Positions 24,477-31,745 of a stretch of DNA of 64,000 bases are shown here, piece after piece. The notes under the pieces are model-generated. The model searched no databases and was not told the DNA's origin. It saw only the letters and a list, made by a program, of their open reading frames with translations. The translations under genes and the position numbers were made by a program. The stretch comes from Blautia schinkii. Lineage in GTDB: Bacteria; Bacillota; Clostridia; Lachnospirales; Lachnospiraceae. Each line of letters opens with the position of its first letter. Position 1 is the stretch's first letter. Where the stretch lies: positions 124,001 to 188,000 of the forward strand of contig NZ_JAAWUO010000002.1 of the NCBI RefSeq assembly GCF_013304825.1, given 5' to 3'.

Positions 24477-25409
24477 TTACCCCCATATGTCTTTTCCGGT
24501 CCAGGAAGATGGGATTCTGGTAGAAACCACATCTTCTATGATCTCTTTTTCAAATACATCAAAACTTTTATTTATGATTCCCATCTGGATTGCATCAATT
24601 GGAGAAAGTCCGCTTTTTGTTGCTTTTACAGCAGAAACCAATCCTCTCAGGTCAAGAGATTTTGTTGAGATTTCTCCATGATAAGCTTTGATCTGCAAAT
24701 CCAGAAACAGTCCTGCAAAAGCTTTCAGCGCACTTTTTTTCCCATCTGGAAAATGTTGTCTTAATACAAAAAGGACACTATCCTCATCCATTTCAGGCAT
24801 ATCAATTACCATAAACCTTGAAACCAATGCTTCATTTAGCTCTCTGGTACCTGCGTAACCATAATTCATCGTACCGATAAATCGTGTTGCCGGATGAAGT
24901 AAAATCCTGTTATATCCTGGAATATCGATTCTGCGCCGATGATCCAGTGTGGCATGCAGTACAGAAACCGCATCATTTTTTGCCATATTGATTTCGTCCA
25001 GGATTCCAAATCCTCCAAATTCCGCGCATTGGTAGATGGGGCCTTTCCGAAGGCGAACCTCATTATTTATAAAGGTATCCGTTCCAATCAGATCGGCACT
25101 GTCTGTATTTACATGAAAAGAAATGTCGTATTCCGGTCTTCCAAATATCCATGCCAGTGTCTCACATAGTACATTTTTTCCTGTAGCTTTCGCACCGGAA
25201 AGTAACAGGTTATCTCCCTGAAGAAGCGCTGCTATTGACATTTCCAGAATCTTTTTCCCATAAAATAGGATATCCGGTTTTTCTACCCGTTCCTTTACCT
25301 GATCCTCTACCTCATAACGCATGTGAAAATCTCTCAGTTCTCCAATCAGTTCCTGCGCTATCTTCTGATCTTCTAAATATTTTTCTATTTCTGTCCAATG
25401 ATTTCTCAT
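24477..25409 (-). CDS. MoxR-family AAA+ ATPase (NorQ/CbbQ/CoxD-like)
   Basis: The 310-residue protein has Walker A GAKATGKN, Walker B FGILDEINMA, and sensor/arginine-finger segments RFIGTMNYGYAGTRELNEAL and VSRFMVIDMPE. This is the single-AAA+ MoxR architecture. Such hexamers use ATP to remodel a client together with a VWA partner, which is encoded directly downstream. The start ATG 25409 follows AAAGGAATATCTTC. It is the second gene of the cluster after CooC copy 3. An unidentified N-terminal helical segment of about 50 residues precedes the ATPase core. Confidence 0.92.
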   Translation of the reverse strand: MRNHWTEIEKYLEDQKIAQELIGELRDFHMRYEVEDQVKERVEKPDILFYGKKILEMSIAALLQGDNLLLSGAKATGKNVLCETLAWIFGRPEYDISFHVNTDSADLIGTDTFINNEVRLRKGPIYQCAEFGGFGILDEINMAKNDAVSVLHATLDHRRRIDIPGYNRILLHPATRFIGTMNYGYAGTRELNEALVSRFMVIDMPEMDEDSVLFVLRQHFPDGKKSALKAFAGLFLDLQIKAYHGEISTKSLDLRGLVSAVKATKSGLSPIDAIQMGIINKSFDVFEKEIIEDVVSTRIPSSWTGKDIWG

Positions 25410-25494
25410 GAAGATATTCCTTTCTTTGCAATTGGTTATACCAAATCAGATAATATTTCTGTTTACTCAATCTTCAAACTTTCAATCCTCCAAC

Positions 25495-26265
25495 TCACAA
25501 TCCTAACTTCTTTACAATTTCTCCCAGTGCACTTCTTACAGGAGAATCTTTCGGAAGCCGTATGATCGGCTTTCCAGCACAGTCATACTGATATACCTGG
25601 TCATCATGTGGTACAACCCCTAACAGTTCCAGTCCCTGATTTCGGATTTCTTCCAGAGTTCCGGCATCCAGTTTTCCATCTGGAACACGATTCACGATTA
25701 ATCCAGTTTTCTGTGGTTTAAAGTTTAACTCCTTCATCAGCTTTGCAATACGTCCGGCTGCCTGAACACCTCTTCTGGAACAGTCACTTACAAGAATCGC
25801 AACTTCCATCATTGGCAGGATTCCTCTGCTGATATGTTCCATACCTGCTTCGTTATCAACCACAATATATGGATAATGGCTTTGCAGTTTCTGAACCTGG
25901 GTCTGCACAAGACCATTTACAAAGCAATAGCAGCCCTGTCCCTGGGTTCGTCCCATTACCATCAGATCATAATCGTCTTCTTCTGCAATCGCATCAGAAA
26001 GACGCATTTCCAGATATGCCTGTTTTGTCATACCGGAGGGAATCTGATATCGTGGGTCTACGCCTGCCCGCTCAATTTCTTCTCTCAGCTCTCCGAGTGT
26101 AATCTCCGGTTCAACGCCGAGCACTTCATTCAAATTCGCATTTGCATCTGCATCTACAGCTAAAACCGGATGTTTTCTATTTTCACATAAATATTGAATT
26201 AACAATCCACAAAGAGTTGTTTTTCCTACGCCGCCTTTTCCTGATACTGCAATTACATGTCCCAT
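25495..26265 (-). CDS. CooC-like ATPase (copy 3), first gene of the maturation operon
   Basis: The 256-residue protein has SGKGGVGKTT (P-loop), DADANANLNEVLG, VVDNEAGMEHISRG and the CxC motif GQGCYCFVN at Cys112/Cys114. It is more diverged than copy 1 but keeps every CooC feature. AGGAGG precedes ATG 26265. It is promoter-proximal and divergent from the TetR gene, with which it shares a compact control region. It probably delivers nickel or a related metal to an enzyme centre. Confidence 0.88.
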   Translation of the reverse strand: MGHVIAVSGKGGVGKTTLCGLLIQYLCENRKHPVLAVDADANANLNEVLGVEPEITLGELREEIERAGVDPRYQIPSGMTKQAYLEMRLSDAIAEEDDYDLMVMGRTQGQGCYCFVNGLVQTQVQKLQSHYPYIVVDNEAGMEHISRGILPMMEVAILVSDCSRRGVQAAGRIAKLMKELNFKPQKTGLIVNRVPDGKLDAGTLEEIRNQGLELLGVVPHDDQVYQYDCAGKPIIRLPKDSPVRSALGEIVKKLGL

Positions 26266-26295
26266 GTTTTTCCTCCTAAAATTCTGAACAATATG

Positions 26296-26344
26296 TTGAC
26301 TTTTTCTTTAAATCTCATTATAGTTGTTACTATATGAATTACAA
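26296..26344. promoter_or_regulatory. Face-to-face promoters and operator between TetR gene and CooC operon
   Basis: On the plus strand TTGACT (26296-26301) and TATAGT (26319-26324) are 17 bp apart and serve TetR. On the minus strand TTGTAA and TATAAT (16-bp spacing) overlap the same DNA and serve the CooC operon. An imperfect palindrome TTGT-N13-ACAA (26324-26344) lies between, so one bound repressor could close both. Confidence 0.78.
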
Positions 26345-26372
26345 TAATCAATCTGTGAGATTTGTATGGCTA

Positions 26373-26398
26373 CTCAACACATCAGAAAAATTGTTGAG
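26373..26398 (+). promoter_or_regulatory. Leader stem-loop of the TetR transcript
   Basis: CTCAACA (26373-26379) pairs with TGTTGAG (26392-26398). The same stem with a similar loop appears in the leader of the Rrf2 gene. Confidence 0.5.
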
Positions 26399-26433
26399 AA
26401 ATCATATGATACCAAATAATACAGGAGTATATA

Positions 26434-27081
26434 ATGTCAGAAAAAACGAGAAAACAAGATCGCCGTACCCGCTATACCAGGCAAACCATAAAAGATACGT
26501 TCTTAGAATTGTTAAAGCAGAAAAGTTTTACGAAAATTACAGTTACAGAGATCTGCAAAAATGCTGAAATCAACCGTGGCACTTTTTATCTTCATTACTA
26601 CGATGTCCATGATGTATTATCAGATATTTTTAATGATATGACTCAGGATATGTTAACAACTGTAGATCATTTATTCTGTCTAAATCAAAAAAGCTGTTCC
26701 TATCCGTTCTGTCAGAAAATACAGATGGAATCACAATACAGGGCACTGTTTCTGGATGATGCAATTGCCCCCATTCTTCTGGAAAAATTAGCAGAAAATA
26801 CAAAAGAAGGCTATGTGACCTGGCTTATGTCACACAGCCTCCTGACCTTTGAGCAGGCAGAATCGGTTTTTTATTTTCAAATGAATGGCTGCCTTTCCAT
26901 CAACAGACTGATGCTCCGCAATCACTGTAATGACTGGCAACAGATTCAGACAACAATTGACAAATTTATCAAAGCCGGACTGGAAAGTTTTCTGATTCAT
27001 GATCAGAGGGAAGAAAATGCTTCCGATAATTTTTGCAGCAAGATTTCTCCGACTGTTACTGCATCTTCTACACTCAAATAA
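26434..27081 (+). CDS. TetR-family transcriptional regulator
   Basis: The 215-residue protein has an N-terminal helix-turn-helix: RQTIKDTFLELLKQKSFTKI, then VTEICKNAEINRGTFYLHYYDV, close to the TetR consensus. The remaining 140 residues are a variable ligand domain. The start ATG 26434 follows ACAGGAG. It is divergent from the CooC/MoxR operon and most likely represses it and itself through the palindrome between them. Its last 26 codons overlap, in antisense, the end of the convergent DUF3786 gene. Confidence 0.92.
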   Translation: MSEKTRKQDRRTRYTRQTIKDTFLELLKQKSFTKITVTEICKNAEINRGTFYLHYYDVHDVLSDIFNDMTQDMLTTVDHLFCLNQKSCSYPFCQKIQMESQYRALFLDDAIAPILLEKLAENTKEGYVTWLMSHSLLTFEQAESVFYFQMNGCLSINRLMLRNHCNDWQQIQTTIDKFIKAGLESFLIHDQREENASDNFCSKISPTVTASSTLK

Positions 27082-27629
27082 TGATCGGCATGATCTTGAA
27101 GAAATAGTTTTCCAGATGCAGGAAATTCTTCATCCGCAAACCATATCTTTAAAGTTACCGGATATCTTGGCAGAACTGGAAAAACAGCACACAGATCCGC
27201 CTTTGTCTCTGTGAATTCTGCACCCAGACTTTTACATGCTTTTTTAATTTTTTCAGGATCTTTGCCCTGTAAGAGTTTTTCCAGTTTCTGCTCTGCTGTC
27301 CGGTCAAACTTGGTTCCCCGTATCAATCCATCTTTCAGGTTACCAAAAGTAATGAGCTTCTGTGAGCCCTCTGTGCCATCGGCCATATCCAGATAATGCA
27401 ACAATGTCAGATAATGCCATTCATCTATGTCTGAGTTAATATAGAATTCAGGAAGTTGAATTTCAATCGTTTCATAAAAACTCATTATCTCAAGTACATT
27501 TCGGCTGCTATGAAAAACAGTCCCGCTTTTTGCAGCAATCTCCTCTCCGGAACGATTTTGCAGCCGTTTTACTGCTGCCTGCAACATTTCCTGAAATGCA
27601 CGATTTTCTGTTTGATTTTTGTATTCCAT
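27003..27629 (-). CDS. DUF3786-domain protein
   Basis: The 208-residue protein ends with the pattern I associate with DUF3786: PVLPRYPVTLKIWFADEEFP, then LFLQDHADHYLSVEDAVTVG. This family is found in acetogens, methanogens and sulfate reducers, and no activity is known to me. No signal peptide or membrane helix is present, so it is cytoplasmic. AAGGAGAACTT precedes ATG 27629. It converges with TetR, overlapping by 79 bases. Its place beside nickel-maturation genes suggests a role in C1 or corrinoid metabolism, an inference only. Confidence 0.75.
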   Translation of the reverse strand: MEYKNQTENRAFQEMLQAAVKRLQNRSGEEIAAKSGTVFHSSRNVLEIMSFYETIEIQLPEFYINSDIDEWHYLTLLHYLDMADGTEGSQKLITFGNLKDGLIRGTKFDRTAEQKLEKLLQGKDPEKIKKACKSLGAEFTETKADLCAVFPVLPRYPVTLKIWFADEEFPASGKLFLQDHADHYLSVEDAVTVGEILLQKLSEAFSSL

Positions 27630-27743
27630 AAGTTCTCCTTTGTAAATATTTTATCGCATCATGTAATAATCAATGTCTATATTTCCTTTTAACTTGCCTG
27701 CGATCAACATATTAGACAATCCTCCGTAAGTTTTATTCCTGTA

Positions 27744-27847
27744 TTGACTTTTCCTTTAAATTTCATTATAGTTGTAATTATATTATTTACAATCATCAAA
27801 ATAAAGAATATGTACAATTTCTCAACACATTGAAAAGAACTGTTGAG
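27744..27847 (+). promoter_or_regulatory. Promoter, operator and leader stem-loop of the Rrf2 gene
   Basis: TTGACT (27744-27749) and TATAGT (27767-27772) are 17 bp apart. The palindrome TTGTAA-N9-TTACAA fills 27772-27792. CTCAACA (27821-27827) and TGTTGAG (27841-27847) form a leader stem. Order, spacing and most bases match the TetR promoter 1.45 kb away. Confidence 0.8.
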
Positions 27848-27937
27848 AACTTGAGATGTTTTTAACAAACCAGAAATATTTTGTCTCAAAAATGTGAAAG
27901 CAAAATCATTATATCATACTACAAGGAGTTTCTTATC

Positions 27938-28387
27938 ATGAAATATTCAACGAAATTAAGTGATACTGTTCATGTGATGGTTCTGATTGCTATCAACCAG
28001 GAAAAATCTCTCTCCAGTGCCTCAATTGCAGAAAGTGTACATACAAATCCCGGATTTGTGCGCCAGCTTATGTTAAAACTAAAAAAAGCCGGACTTATGA
28101 CCAGTGTAGCCGGACATGCCCGTCCTTCTCTTTCAAAACCAGCCGACCAGATTACATTGCTGGATATTTATAAAGCAGTTGAAGGCGAGAAACCGCTGCT
28201 TCATTTAGATACTCATACCAACCCTGATTGTGGCGTTGGCATTAATATTCAGTTGTCTTTACAGGAATTCTATAATGAAATTCAAAAGGCTGCCGAAGAA
28301 AAAATGAGTACGATTACTTTACAGGACATCATAAATACCTATTATCAGCGAACATCCATGCAGATTGATTTACAGAACATTATATGA
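27938..28387 (+). CDS. Rrf2-family transcriptional regulator (YwnA-like)
   Basis: The 149-residue protein starts at ATG 27938, after AAGGAG. The winged helix is visible as MKYSTKLSDTVHVMVLIAIN, then SASIAESVHTNPGFVRQLML. A single cysteine in TNPDCGVGINIQ lies where YwnA-type members have one, instead of the three-Cys Fe-S motif of IscR/NsrR. It may therefore sense a thiol-reactive or small-molecule signal. Its promoter is a copy of the TetR promoter, implying shared or crossed regulation with the maturation cluster. Confidence 0.9.
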   Translation: MKYSTKLSDTVHVMVLIAINQEKSLSSASIAESVHTNPGFVRQLMLKLKKAGLMTSVAGHARPSLSKPADQITLLDIYKAVEGEKPLLHLDTHTNPDCGVGINIQLSLQEFYNEIQKAAEEKMSTITLQDIINTYYQRTSMQIDLQNII

Positions 28388-28410
28388 CAGGAGAATATTC
28401 TTATGTACCT

Positions 28411-28745
28411 TCAGCAGATACGAAATGTCACCATTTTTTTTATGTTATAGTGGAAAATAATTTTTAATTGATCCTGTATTAACGCCAAAAGGAAGCTGGT
28501 CTCTTTGTTCTCTGAACCGTTATCTGCTGATGCTTTTTCCAGTAAAAGATTTCTGATTTCATCCGTAAACTGTGGAATTTCAATATCTTCATTTGCAAAC
28601 AACCCACCATTTACATATGGGAACTGTGCCAGAAATTCTTCCATATATGGATCTCTGTCTTCTGGTTTTGTATCAGGCACCTGGAACAGCTCAATCACAG
28701 CTTTTCTCATGTGCCTTGTATCAAACCCTTCCAGATAATCATGGT
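28411..28745 (-). pseudogene. Fragment of an MmeI-like restriction/DNA-methyltransferase protein
   Basis: The frame runs from about 28745 without a proper start and encodes DYLEGFDTRHMRKAVIELF, then FLAQFPYVNGGLFANEDIEI followed by PQFTDEIRNLLLEKASAD. This is the segment in front of the methyltransferase core of large MmeI-type (type IIL-like) enzymes. Beyond KASAD the sequence loses homology. The catalytic NPPY part and both ends of the protein are missing. Confidence 0.72.
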
Positions 28746-28959
28746 ATATAGATTAGTTTTTAAGTTAATAATTTGATTTTTGAAATTATGGTAATCTGAT
28801 GAAACCGCTGATAATTTGAGTAACTTCGCTGAAGATTGCAAGTCTTTGCTTTTACTCAGTTTTTACTCAGTTTTTCCTTACTCAATACTCAATTTGAGGA
28901 AATTCTTGGTGATTTCCAGCGATGCTTGGCGGTATTTAGGACTTTTTTAGAAAAATATA
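28746..28959. other. AT-rich gap between restriction-gene remnant and tsf region
   Basis: No gene is visible. It holds two copies of TTTTACTCAG (28850-28859 and 28861-28870) followed by partial repeats of CTCA. It may be the junction where foreign DNA was joined to the conserved rpsB-tsf region, but no complete attachment site could be defined. Confidence 0.4.
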
Positions 28960-29011
28960 GAAAAAAGCCCCGAAGACCTTATAATCACTGTGAAACGTAG
29001 TGTTTATAAGG
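28960..29011 (-). terminator. Probable terminator of the rpsB-tsf operon
   Basis: CCTTATAA-CACT (28977-28989) pairs with AGTG-TTATAAGG (28999-29011). On the minus strand the stem is followed by GGGGC and a T run (28961-28966). A smaller AAGGCT/AGCCTT repeat precedes it. Confidence 0.6.
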
Positions 29012-29080
29012 CTTTCAGAGCCTTTAAATACTTAAATTCAGACTTATTAAAATAATATAATGAAAACTTAAGTTAATGGA

Positions 29081-30019
29081 TTATTTACCCATCTGTTTTG
29101 CAACTTCCTCAGCGAAGTTCTCTTCTTTCTTCTCAAGACCATCGCCTGTCTCGTAGCGAACGAAGCCTTTGATCTGGATCTTAGCACCATTCTCTTTTGC
29201 TACCTGCTCTACGTATTTGGCAACGGACTGTTTTCCGTCCTCTGCTTTTACGTATGTCTGGTCAAGAAGACAGATCTCTTTAAGCTCTTTCTTGATACGT
29301 CCTGTGATCATTCCCTCGATAACCTTAGCCGGTTTCTGGGACTCCTTCGGATCGTTCTGGATCTGAGCCATAAGGATCTCTTTCTCATGCTCAATGTAGT
29401 CAGCGCTTACTTCCTTGTCACTTGTGTACTGCGGTTTCAGAGCTGCGATCTGCATAGCTACGTTCTTAGCCATCTCTTTAACAGCATCGTTAACAACATC
29501 TGTCTCAACATCTACAAGAACGCCGATCTTTCCACCCATATGAGTGTAGGAAGCGATGAATCCGTTCTGCTCCTCAACCTGAGCAAATCTACGGATGTTC
29601 ATGTTCTCGCCGATTACTGCGATCTGAGCTGCAAGAGCCTCTTTTACAGTCTTAGTTGTATCAAGTGCCCATGCCTCGGCAAGGAAAGCATCGATATCAG
29701 CTGCTGTTGTGTTAAGTGCCTGTGCTGCAACATCTGCAACATAGCTCTGGAACTTCTCGTTCTTTGCAACGAAGTCTGTCTCAGCATTAACCTCAACAAC
29801 GACTGCTTTCTTTCCATCCTCTGTTACCAGAGTTTTGCAGAGACCCTCTGCTGCGATACGGCTTGCTTTCTTCTGTGCTGTAGCAAGACCTTTCTCACGC
29901 AGGAACTCAACTGCTTTATCCATATCACCATCTGTAGATGTAAGAGCTTTCTTACAATCCATCATTCCGGCGCCGGTCATCTCTCTTAACTCTTTTACCT
30001 GTGCTGCTGTAATAGCCAT
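29081..30019 (-). CDS. tsf: Translation elongation factor Ts
   Basis: The 312-residue protein opens AITAAQVKELREMTGAGMMD, followed by CKKAL, the EF-Ts signature, and has VVEVNAETDFVAKNE, the second conserved motif. It is the nucleotide exchange factor of EF-Tu. It lies 36 bases after rpsB, the standard bacterial order. The length is normal. Codon use is strongly biased, so long antisense frames appear but are not genes. Confidence 0.98.
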   Translation of the reverse strand: MAITAAQVKELREMTGAGMMDCKKALTSTDGDMDKAVEFLREKGLATAQKKASRIAAEGLCKTLVTEDGKKAVVVEVNAETDFVAKNEKFQSYVADVAAQALNTTAADIDAFLAEAWALDTTKTVKEALAAQIAVIGENMNIRRFAQVEEQNGFIASYTHMGGKIGVLVDVETDVVNDAVKEMAKNVAMQIAALKPQYTSDKEVSADYIEHEKEILMAQIQNDPKESQKPAKVIEGMITGRIKKELKEICLLDQTYVKAEDGKQSVAKYVEQVAKENGAKIQIKGFVRYETGDGLEKKEENFAEEVAKQMGK

Positions 30020-30055
30020 TGTTCGTTTCCTCCTGAAATATTCTGTTTATACGAA

Positions 30056-30799
30056 TTATTCCTCTGTAGCTGCAAACTCCTCAGACTCAGCCTCGATCTC
30101 GCCATCTGCCTCAGCAGTTCCCTGCTTAGCCTCGATAACAGCGTCAGCCATCTTGGAAACGATGAGTTTTACTGCACGGATAGCATCGTCATTTCCCGGG
30201 ATTACATAGTCAAGCTCTTCCGGATCACAGTTAGTATCGCAGATACCGATAAGCGGGATTCCAAGTGTATGAGCCTCCTGTACGCAGATTCTCTCTTTCT
30301 TAGGATCTACGATAAAGATAGCATCTGGGATTCTCTTCATCTCTTTGATTCCGCCAAGGTTCTTCTGAAGCTTAACAAGCTCTTTGCGAAGCTCGATAAC
30401 CTCTTTCTTAGGAAGTACGTCGAATGTTCCGTCAGCTTCCATTGTCTCGATCTCTTTCAGTCTTGCGATACGGCTCTGGATTGTCTTGAAGTTTGTAAGC
30501 ATACCACCAAGCCATCTCTCATTTACGAAGAACTCTCCACAACGCTCTGCCTCTGTACGGATAGCATCCTGAGCCTGTTTCTTAGTTCCTACGAAAAGGA
30601 TGTGTCCACCGTTGGCAACGATATCTGCTACTGCATTGTAAGCATCGTCAACCATTCCTACAGACTGCTGAAGATCGATGATATAGATACCATTTCTCTC
30701 TGTGTAGATGTACGGAGCCATTTTAGGGTTCCATCTTCTTGTCTGATGTCCGAAATGAACACCCGCCTCTAAAAGCTGCTTCATTGAAATAACGCTCAT
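30056..30799 (-). CDS. rpsB: 30S ribosomal protein S2
   Basis: The 247-residue protein begins [20 protein letters not shown] and contains [20 protein letters not shown], both invariant S2 signatures. The C-terminus is an acidic tail of Glu and Ala. It heads the rpsB-tsf operon, with the promoter and a leader of about 120 bases upstream. Confidence 0.98.
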   Translation of the reverse strand: MSVISMKQLLEAGVHFGHQTRRWNPKMAPYIYTERNGIYIIDLQQSVGMVDDAYNAVADIVANGGHILFVGTKKQAQDAIRTEAERCGEFFVNERWLGGMLTNFKTIQSRIARLKEIETMEADGTFDVLPKKEVIELRKELVKLQKNLGGIKEMKRIPDAIFIVDPKKERICVQEAHTLGIPLIGICDTNCDPEELDYVIPGNDDAIRAVKLIVSKMADAVIEAKQGTAEADGEIEAESEEFAATEE

Positions 30800-30959
30800 G
30801 TCTTTTCTCCTTTTTTGGTTAAATTCTTCCGCACAGGTCGCCTTCTCTCTGGACCCATCCTCACACCGTAGGGCACCATCCTTACAGAATCGCCGTGCGT
30901 GCTTATTTTTGCAACTTCTGAATTATAGCATAGGAAATCCCCTTATGTAAAGGGGATTT
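30800..30959 (-). promoter_or_regulatory. rpsB promoter and leader
   Basis: On the minus strand TTTACA (30951-30946) and TATAAT (30927-30922) are 18 bp apart. The inverted repeat AAATCCCC/GGGGATTT (30935-30959) encloses the -35. The leader of about 115 bases holds two GGATGG segments (GTAAGGATGGTGCCC, GTGAGGATGGGTCC) and may be an S2 autoregulatory element. Confidence 0.7.
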
Positions 30960-30977
30960 TTCCATTTTTTCTGTTTT

Positions 30978-31745
30978 TCAGCGCTTTCCGGAGGATTTCA
31001 GAAGTTCCAGTTCTTTTTCGGTGATCGGACGGTATTTTCCTGTCGGAAGATCTGAAGGAAGCGCCAGCGGTCCCATAGATAGTCTTTTCAGATAAGTCAC
31101 TTTTTTTCCTAATGCCTCCATCATCCGTTTTACCTGATGGAATTTTCCCTCGTGAATGGTAAGTCGGATCTCAGATTCCCAGTTATTACCAGCTTCTGCA
31201 GATTCCGTACCAGACTCCCAGGTAGAAAGGATCTCCAGCCTTGCCGGACGTGTGAGATCCTTTTCCCCGATATCCACACCTTCTGCGAGCCTTGCAGCGT
31301 CTTCTTCTGTCACTTTCCCGGATACTTTTGCATAGTAGGTCTTATCTACGTGCTTTTTCGGGGAAAGAAGCTCATGTGCCAGAGGACCGTCGTCTGTGAT
31401 CAGAAGAAAACCTTCTGTATCTTTATCCAGACGTCCCACAGGAAAAAGTCCCTTTCTTCTGTCCTTCTCTTCAATATAGTCAAGAACCGTTTTATCTCTG
31501 GAGTCCTCCGTTGCGCTGACACAGCCCGCCGGCTTGTTAAAAAGATAGTATACATATTCCGGTGCAGCATGGATCTCCTGCCCGTTCATAACCACCTGAT
31601 CTTCTTCTGTTATTTTCAGCTCCGGTTTCTTCACAGGTTTCCCGTTAACCTGCACCTGACCCTTCTGTATGTATTTTTTTACCTCGCTTCTTGTACCTGC
31701 GCCGGCATCTGCCAGAAATTTATCCAGCCGGACTGGTTTTTCCAT
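30978..31745 (-). CDS. rRNA pseudouridine synthase (RsuA/RluB family)
   Basis: The 255-residue enzyme has an N-terminal S4 RNA-binding domain (VRLDKFLADAGAGTRSEVKK, then GQVQVNG) and the catalytic GRLDKDTEGFLLITDDG, where Asp forms the transient bond with uridine. LLSPKKHVDKTYYAKV is also conserved. Family details resemble RsuA (16S position 516), but RluB cannot be excluded. It overlaps the stop of the ABC permease gene before it by one base; GGAGGTAAATGATTA precedes ATG 31745. Internal promoters for rpsB follow. Confidence 0.93.
   Translation of the reverse strand: MEKPVRLDKFLADAGAGTRSEVKKYIQKGQVQVNGKPVKKPELKITEEDQVVMNGQEIHAAPEYVYYLFNKPAGCVSATEDSRDKTVLDYIEEKDRRKGLFPVGRLDKDTEGFLLITDDGPLAHELLSPKKHVDKTYYAKVSGKVTEEDAARLAEGVDIGEKDLTRPARLEILSTWESGTESAEAGNNWESEIRLTIHEGKFHQVKRMMEALGKKVTYLKRLSMGPLALPSDLPTGKYRPITEKELELLKSSGKR

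Noticed and set aside
20809-26265. Nitrogenase iron protein (NifH) cluster
   Set aside because: The ATPases lack the NifH Fe-S cysteines and carry the CooC CxC motif instead; no nifDK is present.
28850-28890. CRISPR-like direct repeats
   Set aside because: Only two adjacent 10-base copies with no spacers and no cas genes.
29387-30772. Open frames antisense to tsf and rpsB
   Set aside because: Expected artefacts of codon bias in ribosomal genes; the translations are Cys/Leu/Ser-rich without motifs.
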